Shown piece after piece: positions 32,980 to 41,395 of a stretch of 48,117 bases of DNA. Both the position numbers and the translations under genes were made by a program. Origin of the DNA: Cryobacterium sp. (lineage in GTDB: Bacteria > Actinomycetota > Actinomycetes > Actinomycetales > Microbacteriaceae); the NCBI RefSeq assembly GCF_025463825.1, contig NZ_JAODBG010000105.1:1-48117 (forward strand). The letters run 5' to 3'. Positions within the stretch are counted from its first letter, which is position 1. Each line of letters starts with the position of its first letter. Below the pieces are notes generated by a model that saw nothing but the letters and a program-made list of their open reading frames with translations, was not told where the DNA came from and did not search any database.

Positions 32980-34848
32980 TCAGGCGACGCCCTGGGCGGC
33001 GAAGCGCTCGAGTACCTCCCCGATCCGGCCCTTACAGCCGCCACAGCCGGTCCCGGCGCGGGTGGCCGATCCGATGCAGGCGACCGTGTCGTTGCCGGCC
33101 TGGGCGGAGGTGGTGATCGCCTCGACGGTGACGCCGTTGCACCAGCACACCGTGGCATCCGGTGCGAACGCGTCGCCCGCGGTCGCCGGGTCGTAGTCCG
33201 GCCCGTCGAAGCGCAGCAGCACCGACCGGTCCGCCGGCAGTTCGCTGCCGCGCTCGTACAGCAGGGTCAGTTCGGCGCCGGTGCGCGGCATGCCCACACA
33301 GACGAAGGCGGTGAGGATGCCCGCACGGGTGATCATCTTCACGTACCGGCCGTGCTCCGGGTCGGCCCACTGGGACACGCTGAGCGGGGCGGGATCGCCC
33401 GCGCCACAGCCGTGCGCGTGCGCGTCGGTTTCGGCCAGGGCCGCGTCGAACGGGTCGGCGGAGGTGTCCCCCGCGGCAACAACATCGATGCCCTCGGCCT
33501 TGAGCATCACGACGGATGCGGCGGGCCCGGCCGCGAGGACCGGCGCCGGCTCCGGGGCAGCCGCTGACGGCACGGAAGTTACGGGCCCGGCGGTCGCCGG
33601 CACAGCAGTCGACGGCACAGCAGTCGACGGCCTAGCAGTCGACGGCCTAGCAGTCGTCGGCAGAACGGTCCCCTGCGGTGCGATCGCGGCCGTCAGCCCG
33701 GATCCACGCCCGACCCTGCTCCCCGCCGTGATCTCCGCGGTGAAGCGCGCCGCGAGCCTGTCGGCCTGACGCCAGCCCGGCCCGATCAGGCCGCTCGGCC
33801 CACCGGCCGGCGCCATCCGGGCACCGTTCCAGGCGGCGCCGAGGTCGGCGTCGGCGGGGCGGGCGGCCACGTGCGCGCAATCCCCGATGGCGGAGATGGC
33901 CGAATCCGCCCAGCTTCGCAGCGACTCGTCGACCAGGATACCCGTGGACACCGGCAGGCCGGCCAGGTGCGCGAGTTCGGTGCGGGCGCCCACGCCGCAG
34001 GAGAGCAGCAGCAGGTCACCGCTGATCTGCTTGCCGTCGGCGCAGATCAGTGCCTCGAAGCGCTCCACACCGTCGTCGTCGTGGGAGAAGAGCACGCTCT
34101 CCGCGCGGGCGTGGTTGACCATGCTGACCCCGGCCCGACGGGCGCTGCGGGTGAGCACCGAGCCGGCGCCGCGGTCGAGGTTGCGGTTCATCGGGATCTC
34201 ACCGTGGTAGACCACGCAGATCTGCGCGCCGGCGGCCGATGCCGCTAGCGCGATCTCCATGCCGAGCATCCCGGCGCCGAGCACAACGATGCGCTGCCCG
34301 GCCTGCACGGCGGCCAGCACGATGGCGGCATCGGCCAGGTCCCGCAGGGCGCTGACGCCGCGGGGCAAGGGCGCCTCGGCGGAGTCGAGGGCGGCGGCAT
34401 CCGCGCCGGGCTTCATCAGGCCGCGGCGCACCCGCTTGACGCCGTCGAGGGTGGGCACATTGGCGCGGGCACCGGTGGCCGGCACGAGCCTGTCGTAAGG
34501 CAGCGAACTGCCGTCGCTGAGGCTGACCGTGCGGATGGTGCGGTTCACAGACGTGACGTTGGTGCCGGTGAGGACGCGCGCACCCGCCGCGGGGGCCCGG
34601 CTGCCGTCGGTGAGGTCGAGGGTGTCGCGGTCGGTGCGGCCCACGGCGTAGTCGGCCAGCAGCACCCGGTTGTAGGCGTGTTCCTGCTCGGCACCGACGA
34701 CGGTGAGGTCGGCCAGACCGGCTTCCACGAGCGGGAGCAGCTCGTCGACGAATCGAGAGCCGACCGGGCCGTAGCCGACGACGACGATGCGCTCCGGGGC
34801 GGCCCGTCCGGCGGCGCCGGGGATCCGGGCAGAAGTGTGGTCAGGCAT
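32980..34848 (-). CDS. FAD-dependent oxidoreductase with C-terminal [2Fe-2S] (BFD-like) domain, nitrate-assimilation type
   Basis: 622 residues. An N-terminal pyridine nucleotide-disulfide oxidoreductase module (IVVVGYGPVGSRFVDELL; RIVVLGAGMLGMEIALAAS; SAISAIGDCAHV) resembles the first part of NirB and the NasB/NasC-type electron-transfer subunit of assimilatory nitrate reductase. The C-terminus ends in a BFD-like cluster site (TVCWCNGVTVE and GTGCGGCKGRI). A Pro/Thr/Ser linker separates them, encoded partly by a 15-bp minisatellite (33602-33661). Its ATG overlaps the stop of the truncated nitrate reductase upstream by eight bases, so it should pass electrons from NAD(P)H to that enzyme. With its partner and probably the promoter lost, it may be silent. 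Confidence 0.85.
   Translation of the reverse strand: MPDHTSARIPGAAGRAAPERIVVVGYGPVGSRFVDELLPLVEAGLADLTVVGAEQEHAYNRVLLADYAVGRTDRDTLDLTDGSRAPAAGARVLTGTNVTSVNRTIRTVSLSDGSSLPYDRLVPATGARANVPTLDGVKRVRRGLMKPGADAAALDSAEAPLPRGVSALRDLADAAIVLAAVQAGQRIVVLGAGMLGMEIALAASAAGAQICVVYHGEIPMNRNLDRGAGSVLTRSARRAGVSMVNHARAESVLFSHDDDGVERFEALICADGKQISGDLLLLSCGVGARTELAHLAGLPVSTGILVDESLRSWADSAISAIGDCAHVAARPADADLGAAWNGARMAPAGGPSGLIGPGWRQADRLAARFTAEITAGSRVGRGSGLTAAIAPQGTVLPTTARPSTARPSTAVPSTAVPATAGPVTSVPSAAAPEPAPVLAAGPAASVVMLKAEGIDVVAAGDTSADPFDAALAETDAHAHGCGAGDPAPLSVSQWADPEHGRYVKMITRAGILTAFVCVGMPRTGAELTLLYERGSELPADRSVLLRFDGPDYDPATAGDAFAPDATVCWCNGVTVEAITTSAQAGNDTVACIGSATRAGTGCGGCKGRIGEVLERFAAQGVA
33602..33661. repeat. 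15-bp minisatellite inside the FAD oxidoreductase linker
   Basis: Four units of about 15 bp of the form ACAGCAGTCGACGGC, with C-to-T and A-to-G variants, encode a repeating P-S/T-T-A-R/V linker. The unit length preserves frame, so copy number can vary without breaking the protein. Confidence 0.7.
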
Positions 34849-35790
34849 CCGCCATCACCCTCTCGTGGTCGGGAGCCGGCCGGTCGGGCGCATCGATCGC
34901 CCGCACCCGCACGGCGGTGCGCTTGAACTCCGGCATGCCGGAGACCGGGTCGGTGGACCCGGCGGTGAGCAGATTGGCCCGCTGGTCGGCCGGGAAGTGG
35001 AAGGGTAGGAACACGGTGTCGGGCCGGATGTCGGCGCTGAGCTGGGCACGGCAGCGCACGATCCCGCGTTCGTTGGCCAGTTCGGCCCAGCCGCCATCGG
35101 TCAGGCCCAGGCCCGCCGCGGTCGCCGGGGGCACCTGCATGCGCGCCTCCGGCTGTGCGCCGGCCAGCTCGGGTACCCGCCGGGTCTGCGCGCCGGACTG
35201 GTAGTGCTCGAGCAGCCGGCCGGTGATGAGGGTGAGGGCTCCCTGCGTCTGGGCCGGTGCGGCCACGGCGCGGGCCGTGACGGCGACGATGCGCGCCCGG
35301 CCGTCCTCGTGCGCGAAGCGGTCCAGGAACAGTCGCGGGGTGCCGCCGGATCCGGCCGGGTACGGCCAATAGCCCGGCTCCCCCGCGTCCAGCAGCGCGT
35401 AGTCGAGACCGGAGTAGTCGGCGATGCCGCCCGCGGAGGCCCGGCAGAGCTCATCGAAGACCAGGCCGGGTTCGGCGCTGTAGACCCCGGGGGCGTCGAG
35501 GCGCCGGGCCAGTTCCTGGAAGATCCACAGTTCGCTCCGGACCCCGTCCGGTGGGTCGATGGCGCGGCGGCGACGGAGGACCCGCCCCTCGAGCGAGGTC
35601 ATCGTGCCCTCCTCTTCGGCCCACTGGGTGACCGGCAGCACCACGTCGGCCAGGGCGGCGGTCTCGGAGAAGAAGAAGTCGCAGACCACGAGGAAGTCCA
35701 GGCTCAGCAGGCCCCCACGCACCCGGTCGGCATCCGGCGCCGACACCACGACGTTCGCGCCGTGCACGAGCAGGGTGTGGATGCCGCCGA
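34841..35790 (-). pseudogene. Assimilatory nitrate reductase, C-terminal fragment
   Basis: About 315 residues of the C-terminal part of a NasC/NarB-type molybdopterin nitrate reductase: IHTLLVHGANVVVSAPDADR, FLVVCDFFFSETAALADVVL, WAEEEGTMTSLEGRVLRRR, and the dinucleotide-binding domain ending (LTLITGRLLEHYQSGAQTRR; PVSGMPEFKRTAVRVRAID). The start codon, Fe-S cluster motif and first half of the catalytic domain are absent. Going upstream, homology stops near 35790 and the opposite strand becomes a winged-helix coding sequence, so the frame further upstream is antisense translation. The stop overlaps the downstream FAD protein start, the remaining sign of the operon. It cannot be an active enzyme. 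Confidence 0.8.
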
Positions 35791-35984
35791 CGTCGCTGAC
35801 GCTGCTGCGGGCCCTGCTCGCCGCCCGCGGGTCGGTGCTCTCCCGCGCCGACCTCACCGCGGCGCTGCCCGAGATCCAGGACGACCACGCCGTCGACGTG
35901 GCCATCAGCCGGCTGCGCCAGGCCCTGCCGGTGCCGGCGCTGATCGCCACCGTCATCAAGCGCGGCTACCGCATCGACGTCTAG
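35791..35984 (+). pseudogene. Winged-helix C-terminal fragment of a HemD (uroporphyrinogen-III synthase)-type regulator
   Basis: About 64 residues: LTLLRALLAARGSVLSRADL, TAALPEIQDDHAVDVAISRL, then RQALPVPALIATVIKRGYRI. This is a complete OmpR-type winged helix (recognition helix AVDVAISRLRQAL, wing VIKRGYR), the form found at the C-terminus of uroporphyrinogen-III synthase-like proteins next to actinobacterial nitrate/nitrite assimilation genes. The frame to the left is antisense nitrate reductase, so the N-terminal domain and start are lost. The abrupt switch at about 35790 marks the deletion joint. An ordinary response-regulator origin of the fragment is the alternative. Confidence 0.65.
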
Positions 35985-36029
35985 CTGCTGCCCTCGCGCC
36001 CGCGCCTGCGCCCGCGCCCGCGCGCCCAC

Positions 36030-36106
36030 GCGATCTCGCGAGATGACACTTGCGGCCCCTCGAAACGCCCGGAACTGGCCCCAACTGGCAACTCGAGCAG
36101 GGCTGA
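36030..36106. repeat. Intergenic palindromic repeat (copy C)
   Basis: It contains CTCGCGAGATGACACTTGCG, GGCCCCTCGAAACGCCCGG and GGCAACTCGAG. The GGCAACTCG end and CCCCT core recall copies A and B. It lies between the HemD remnant and the end of the LLM oxidoreductase gene. Confidence 0.35.
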
Positions 36107-36130
36107 GGGCGGGCGCTCGCACCAGGCGGC

Positions 36131-37009
36131 TCAGCCCAGGCGGGCGGCTACCTCGTCGAGGACCGATTCCCTGCCGGCGTAGATGCCGTCGGCGCGGGGC
36201 CAGTGGCTGATCACGTCGGTGAAGCCGAGGTCGGCGGCCCGGCCGACGGCGTCATCGAACGCGCCGAGGCTCTGCAGCGAGTACGCTCCGCCGCTGTCCA
36301 GCGACAGGTGCCGGTCGAGCGTGCCCGGGTCCCGGCCGGACTCCGCGAGAGTGTCCTCCAGCCGGTGCACCAGGGCGGTCACCTTGCTCCACCATTCCTC
36401 CCCCACGGCCCCGTCGGCGCCGGTGGTCACCCAGCCGGCGGCGTGTTCGGCCACCAGTTTCAGGCCTTTCGGCCCGTTCGCGGCGATCACGAACGGCAGC
36501 CGGGGGCGCTGCGCCGGCCGGCCCACCATGCGCGCATCCACCGCGGTGAACCAGTCGCCGGTGAAGCTAAAGCCTCCCGCGCCGGGTTCCTCGTGACGCA
36601 GGAGCAGGTCCAGATCGCTCACGAACTCGGCGAACCTGTCGTGCCGCTGTCGTGGTGTGAACTCGGTCTGGCCGAGCACGAACGCATCGAAGCCGGTACC
36701 ACCGGAGCCCACCCCGAGCGTGAAACGCCCGCCGGAGATGTCGTCGACGGTGGCCAGTTCCTTGGCGAACGGCACCGGATGCCGGAAGTTCGGCGAGGCG
36801 ACGAAGGTGCCGAGCCGGATCCGATCGGTGACCGCCGCGGCGGCGGCCAGGGTGGGGATCGTGGCGTGCCAGGGCTGGTCGGCCAGGCTGCGCCAGGAGA
36901 GATGGTCATAGGTCCAGGCATGGTCGAATCCATACTCCTCGGCGCGCTGCCACCTGCGGCGCGCCGCCGGCCACTCGAACTGGGGCAGGATCACGATTCC
37001 GTAGCGCAT
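36131..37009 (-). CDS. LLM class flavin-dependent oxidoreductase
   Basis: 292 residues of the luciferase-like TIM barrel family: YGIVILPQFEWPAARRRWQR, AWTYDHLSWRSL, RIRLGTFVASPNFRHPVPFA, DDISGGRFTLGVGSGG and PFVIAANGPKGLKLVAEHA. Many actinobacterial members use F420H2, others FMN. The motif set does not decide between them here. It is monocistronic. TAGACT ends seven bases before the ATG with no Shine-Dalgarno, which predicts a leaderless mRNA. Substrate is unknown. Confidence 0.9.
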   Translation of the reverse strand: MRYGIVILPQFEWPAARRRWQRAEEYGFDHAWTYDHLSWRSLADQPWHATIPTLAAAAAVTDRIRLGTFVASPNFRHPVPFAKELATVDDISGGRFTLGVGSGGTGFDAFVLGQTEFTPRQRHDRFAEFVSDLDLLLRHEEPGAGGFSFTGDWFTAVDARMVGRPAQRPRLPFVIAANGPKGLKLVAEHAAGWVTTGADGAVGEEWWSKVTALVHRLEDTLAESGRDPGTLDRHLSLDSGGAYSLQSLGAFDDAVGRAADLGFTDVISHWPRADGIYAGRESVLDEVAARLG

Positions 37010-37164
37010 ACCCCGCAGTCTACGAACCGGCCCCGACCCGCATTCGACCGACCCGCGCCACCACGGCCGGACGGTGCTATGAATGGTGCGTTCGTCTCAG
37101 CCGGCTCGTCTGCGTCTCCCCGCCCATAGACCCCATGATCCTGAGGACCGCAAAGGAGCACCCG

Positions 37165-37925
37165 ATGGCATCACCGTTGACCCCGGACCGGTTCGCCGGC
37201 CAGACCGCGATCGTCACCGGAGCGGGCTCCGGAATCGGCAAGGCGACGGCCGTGCCCTTGCCCAAGAGGGCGCCCGGGTGATCGCCGGCGATGTCGTGCC
37301 CGCCCGGCTGCAGGAGCTCGTCGACCAGTACGGCGACCTCGACATCGTCACCGTCGACGGCGACATCAGCCGAGAGGACACCACCACCAGGCTCGTCGCC
37401 GCGGCGAAGGGCCGCATCGACGTCGTGGCGAACGTGGCCGGCATCATGGACGGTTTCCTGCCCGCCGGCGAGGTCGACGACGCCACCTGGGAGCGCGTCT
37501 TCGGCATCAATGTGACCGGGATGATGCGCCTCATCCGGGCCGCCCTGCCCGTCATGGCCGCCGGCGGCGGCGGCTCCATCGTCAACGTCACCTCCGAGGC
37601 CGGCCTCCGCGGCGGCGCCGCCGGCGTCGCCTACACCGCCTCCAAGCACGCTGTGATCGGACTCACCCGCAATACCTCGGTGATGTACTCGGCGCAACAC
37701 ATCCGTTGCAACGCCGTCGCGCCCGGAGGCGTGCAGACCAACATCGAAGCGCCGATGCTGTCGGCCCTGGCCGGCTCGGTGCTGGGCCCGGTGTTCCAGC
37801 ACGTGTTGCCGCCGGTGGCGAGCGCCGACCAGCTCGCCGCGGCCATCACCTGGCTCGCCAGCGCCGACTCCGCCAACGTCACCGGGATCGTCCTGGCTTC
37901 CGACGGCGGCTGGTCGGCGGTGTGA
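37165..37925 (+). pseudogene. SDR family oxidoreductase with a one-base frameshift after the Rossmann motif
   Basis: ATG 37165, with AAAGGAG nine bases upstream, reads MASPLTPDRFAGQTAIVTGA then GSGIGKATAV, a normal short-chain dehydrogenase start, and then drifts to a stop at 37279. The rest of the enzyme continues from about 37258 in the frame one base earlier: LAQEGARVIAGDV, DVVANVAGIMDGF, VNVTSEAGLRGGAAGVAYTASK (Tyr-x3-Lys) and GIVLASDGGWSAV. One base missing in 37240-37262 (GGCCGTGCCCTTGCCC) would restore a full-length 254-residue enzyme. This is either a recent inactivation or a sequencing error. If real, the product lacks the NAD-binding loop and is inactive. Confidence 0.8.
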
Positions 37926-37981
37926 CGGACGCGCCAGAGGAAACGGATGCGAATGTCGGAGCGTGCTGGCAGACTCTCCGC

Positions 37982-39166
37982 ATGACAGGCACAGACAGCA
38001 CTCACAGCCCCGTCCCGTTCCCCGGCCGCCGGGACCCCCGGACGCCCGCCCACACCCACGCCTCCGGTCACGCCCCCGCCTCCGGTCACGCCCCCGCCGT
38101 ACGGTGCGGCATCGTGCCGCCGTACCTCCTGGCGCGCCTGGCCACCGTCGACGATCCGCGCTTCTCGGGCGCCGCGGAGGCCGCCCGGCGTTCCCTGCGC
38201 GTCGACGACCCGATCCGCAGCCTGCGATCGGCCGCACCGCACGCCACGGCGCTTCCGGTCCCGCCCGCGGCAGTGCCCGGCGTCACGCGGCGCACCATCA
38301 GTGATGCCCAGCACCTGCAGACCCTTCCCGGCCGGGTCGTCCGCACCGAGGGCCAGCCACCCGCGGCCGACGTGGCCGTCAACGAGGCCTACACGGGCCT
38401 CGGCGACACGCACCAACTGTTCTGGAGCCGGTACCAGCGCGACTCCATCGACGGCCGCGGTCTGCCGCTGGACGCCACCGTGCACTACGGCCAGTCCTAC
38501 GACAACGCGTTCTGGGACGGCGAGCGCATGGTGTTCGGCGACGGCGACGGCGAAGTGTTCAACAGGTTCACGATCTCACTAAGCGTCATCGCCCACGAAC
38601 TCACCCACGGGGTCACCCAGTACAGCGCCAACCTGGTCTACCAGGGCCAGTCCGGCGCCCTGAACGAATCCGTCTCGGACGTGTTCGGCGCCCTCGTCGA
38701 GCAGTACGCCCTGGGCCAGGACACCGCGGCGGCCAGCTGGCTGATCGGCGCCGGGCTCTTCACCGATGAGGTGCAGGGCCAGGCGCTGCGCTCAATGAAG
38801 GCACCCGGCACGGCATACAACGACGACGTGCTGGGCACTGACCCGCAGCCGGATTCGATGGACGGCTACGTGGACACCGAAGACGACTACGGCGGAGTGC
38901 ACCTGAACTCCGGCATCCCCAACCGGGCGTTCTACCTGGTCGCCGATGCGCTCGGCGGCAACGCCTGGGACGCGCCGGGACAGATCTGGTACGACACCCT
39001 CACCGGGCCGGACCTCACCGCCACCGCCACCTTCGCAGTTTTCGCCCGGGCCACCGAGACGGCCGCCGTCACCCGCTACGGCCGGGGCTCACTCGAGCAC
39101 GAGGCGGTGCGCACAGGCTGGGACGGCGTCGGGATCGCCCTGGATCCGCTGCGGGCTGCGTCCTGA
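37982..39166 (+). CDS. M4 family (thermolysin/protealysin-like) zinc metallopeptidase
   Basis: 394 residues. The zinc site is complete: HELTH (His205, Glu206, His209), Glu229 in NESVSDV exactly 20 residues after the second His as in thermolysin, and an active-site His307 in GGVHLNSGIPNRAFY. A short propeptide precedes it (CGIVPPYLLARLA is the protealysin-type start motif, then QTLPGRVVRTEG), and no signal peptide is seen. This is the protealysin pattern, a protease without Sec signal that can act inside cells. An 18-bp tandem duplication (38061-38096) encodes ASGHAP twice in the extreme N-terminus. CAGACT six bases before the ATG suggests a leaderless mRNA. The emfourin-like gene follows 104 bp downstream. 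Confidence 0.93.
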   Translation: MTGTDSTHSPVPFPGRRDPRTPAHTHASGHAPASGHAPAVRCGIVPPYLLARLATVDDPRFSGAAEAARRSLRVDDPIRSLRSAAPHATALPVPPAAVPGVTRRTISDAQHLQTLPGRVVRTEGQPPAADVAVNEAYTGLGDTHQLFWSRYQRDSIDGRGLPLDATVHYGQSYDNAFWDGERMVFGDGDGEVFNRFTISLSVIAHELTHGVTQYSANLVYQGQSGALNESVSDVFGALVEQYALGQDTAAASWLIGAGLFTDEVQGQALRSMKAPGTAYNDDVLGTDPQPDSMDGYVDTEDDYGGVHLNSGIPNRAFYLVADALGGNAWDAPGQIWYDTLTGPDLTATATFAVFARATETAAVTRYGRGSLEHEAVRTGWDGVGIALDPLRAAS

Positions 39167-39270
39167 CCGGTCTCGAATCCCGCAGGCGGACAGCGGGCCG
39201 CTGACTGGGAAGGCACTGCCGATCGTCGCGGCATCCCCGATCGTGACGCCGCCGGACGTAGCATGGGGCC

Positions 39271-39537
39271 ATGAAGGTCATCGTGTCACGCAGCGGAGGG
39301 CTGGCCGGACTCCGCGTGACCTGGGACGTGCAGGTCGACGAACAGCCGGATGCGGCGGCCTGGGTGCAGTTCCTCCAGGAGCTGCCCTGGGATGAGGCCG
39401 AAGACACCACGCCGGCCCCCGACCGGTTCGTGTACCGGATCCGGTGCGCCCCGCATGAGGTGGTCCTGGCGGAACCGCAGGTGCACGGCGCGTGGCGGGA
39501 CCTGATCGACCGGGTGCGCGCCGCGAGCGAACGCTGA
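39271..39537 (+). CDS. Emfourin-like inhibitor of the M4 protease
   Basis: 88 residues: MKVIVSRSGGLAGLRVTWDV, then WVQFLQELPWDEAE, DRFVYRIRCAPHEVVLAEPQ and HGAWRDLIDRVRAASER. This matches the emfourin family, small cytoplasmic proteins encoded beside protealysin-like M4 proteases and shown in Serratia to inhibit them. The position immediately after the protease gene is the expected context. TAGCAT ends six bases before the ATG (leaderless), so the inhibitor can be made from its own promoter even when the protease gene is silent. Function is inferred from family and context. Confidence 0.85.
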   Translation: MKVIVSRSGGLAGLRVTWDVQVDEQPDAAAWVQFLQELPWDEAEDTTPAPDRFVYRIRCAPHEVVLAEPQVHGAWRDLIDRVRAASER

Positions 39538-39604
39538 CGGCACCTCGTTACGACCGGCCGTAACAAACCGGTGCCCGGCCGGGGCCGCTTGGGATACTGA
39601 CGGG

Positions 39605-40852
39605 ATGACCTCCGCGAACCACATCCCCACCAGTCACGCCGGCAGCCTGCCCCGGACCGAGGCGCTGCTCGCCGCCAACGATGCCCGCCTGGTCGCGGCC
39701 GTGGACGGCCTCACCCTCGACAACCCGGACGGATTCGAGCCGCTGCTCGAGGGTGCGGTCGTGGACCTGGTGCAGCGCCAGGTCGATGCCGGCCTCACCC
39801 TCCCCGGCGACGGCGAGTTCGGCAAGGCGATGTCGAGCGCCGTGGACTACGGCGCCTGGTGGTCGTATTCCTTCCAGCGCCTCAGCGGGCTCGAACTCGT
39901 GCCGGGCGGACCGTTCTCCGGCGCCCCGGTGCACTCCAGCCCCGGCAATGTGAAGCTGACCACCTTCCCCGACCGGCGCGACTGGACCCTGTTCGCCGAC
40001 GCCTACGGGGACCCCAAGAGCGGCATTTCCGTCGGCGACCGGGCCCCGGCCTTCCCCTCCGCCACCGGGCCGGTGACCTATACCGGCCATGCCGCGATAG
40101 CCTCCGACATCGCCAACCTGAAGTCGGGCCTGACCGCGGCCGGCGTCGAACAGGGCTTCATCACCTCACTCTCCCCCGGCAGCGCCTCACGGATCGGCAA
40201 CGAGTACTACGCCACCGAGGAGGAGTTCATCTGGGCGACGGCCGACGCGATGCGCGAGGAATACCTCGCCGTGATCGATGCGGGCCTGATCCTGCAGATC
40301 GACGACCCGTCGATCGCCGAGAACTGGGACCAGATCAACCCGGCCCCCACCGTCGAGGACTACCTGGCCTTCACCCGTATCCGCGTCGACGCGCTCAACC
40401 ACGCCCTTCGCGGCCTGCCGGCGGACCAGATCCGTTTCCACCTCTGTTGGGGCAGCTGGCACGGACCGCACACCACCGACCTCGAATTCCGCTACCTCGT
40501 CGACACCATGCTCGAGATCAACGCGGGCTCATACTCGTTCGAGGGCGCCAACGCCCGCCACGAACACGAATGGCGGATCTGGGAAGACGTCACACTGCCG
40601 GAGGGCAAGACCATCGTCCCCGGCGTCATCGGTCATGCCACCAATGTCGTCGAGCACCCCGAACTGGTGGCCGACCGGATCGAACGCTTCGCGAACGTGG
40701 TCGGACGCGACAACGTGATTGCCTCCACCGACTGCGGCCTCGGCGGCCGGATCCACCCGCAGATCGCCTGGGCCAAGCTGGATTCCCTGGTCGCGGGCGC
40801 CGAGCTCGCCACCACGCGGCTGTGGGGCAAGTCCGCCACCACCATCCGGTAA
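39605..40852 (+). CDS. Cobalamin-independent methionine synthase (MetE C-terminal-like) family protein
   Basis: 415 residues, one TIM-barrel domain of the MetE-C/epoxyalkane:CoM-transferase-like superfamily. The start IPTSHAGSLPRTEAL is typical of this group. Zinc-type motifs are RFHLCWGSWHGPHTTD and IASTDCGLGGRIHPQIAWAK, with VPGVIGHATNVVEHPELVAD. It lacks the N-terminal half of true MetE, so it is probably a thiol methyl- or alkyl-transferase with another substrate. GATACT six bases before the ATG indicates a leaderless mRNA. No sulfur-metabolism neighbours are present. Confidence 0.9.
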   Translation: MTSANHIPTSHAGSLPRTEALLAANDARLVAAVDGLTLDNPDGFEPLLEGAVVDLVQRQVDAGLTLPGDGEFGKAMSSAVDYGAWWSYSFQRLSGLELVPGGPFSGAPVHSSPGNVKLTTFPDRRDWTLFADAYGDPKSGISVGDRAPAFPSATGPVTYTGHAAIASDIANLKSGLTAAGVEQGFITSLSPGSASRIGNEYYATEEEFIWATADAMREEYLAVIDAGLILQIDDPSIAENWDQINPAPTVEDYLAFTRIRVDALNHALRGLPADQIRFHLCWGSWHGPHTTDLEFRYLVDTMLEINAGSYSFEGANARHEHEWRIWEDVTLPEGKTIVPGVIGHATNVVEHPELVADRIERFANVVGRDNVIASTDCGLGGRIHPQIAWAKLDSLVAGAELATTRLWGKSATTIR

Positions 40853-40924
40853 CCCGCCCGCAACACACCCGCGGCTTCCGCGCCGGTAGTCGCCGAAAAG
40901 GCGGCAAAGTGGGAGCATGGGGAC

Positions 40925-41350
40925 ATGGACATCAACGACCCTGATCCGGTCCGTATTCTGAGCGCGGACGAATGCTGGGAGTTGCTGCTCTCCTCGAGCT
41001 TCGGTCGCCTGGCGGCCAGTGTCGCCGACGATATCGAGATCTTCCCGCTCAACTTCGTCGCCGCTGACCGGAAATTGTTGTTCCGAACGGCGGAGGGTAC
41101 CAAGTTGCTCGCCCTGACGGTGAACAACAAGGTCGCCCTCGAGACCGACGACATCGGCCGGGCCGACGCCTGGAGTGTCGTCGTCAAGGGAATCGCCCGG
41201 ATGCTGGACACGCAGGCCGAGATCGACGCGGCCAATGCCTTGCCGTTGCACCCGCTGATCCCCACGCTCAAGTACATCTGGGTCGAGATCACCCCCACCG
41301 AGCTCACCGGCCGCCGGTTCACGCTCGCGCCGGAGCCGGAGCGCTACTAG
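40925..41350 (+). CDS. Pyridoxamine 5'-phosphate oxidase-like flavin-binding protein
   Basis: 141 residues with the split beta-barrel of the PPOX/FMN-binding superfamily: ILSADECWELLLSSSFGRLA, IEIFPLNFVAADRKLLFRTAEGTKL, KVALETDDIGRADAWSVVVK and VEITPTELTGRRF. Such single-domain proteins bind FMN, F420 or heme and include nitroreductase-like and regulatory members. The exact cofactor is not visible. GAGCAT six bases before ATG suggests a leaderless mRNA. It stands 72 bp after the MetE-like gene and is convergent with the hypothetical gene at 41396. Confidence 0.85.
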   Translation: MDINDPDPVRILSADECWELLLSSSFGRLAASVADDIEIFPLNFVAADRKLLFRTAEGTKLLALTVNNKVALETDDIGRADAWSVVVKGIARMLDTQAEIDAANALPLHPLIPTLKYIWVEITPTELTGRRFTLAPEPERY

Positions 41351-41395
41351 GCCGCAGGTCGCCCGGCCGGCCCGAGACGTATCAGCGTGCGCCGG

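Noticed and set aside
35559..35984. 142-codon plus-strand frame taken as one gene
   Set aside because: Only the last 64 codons look like protein (winged helix). The first part is antisense to the nitrate reductase fragment.
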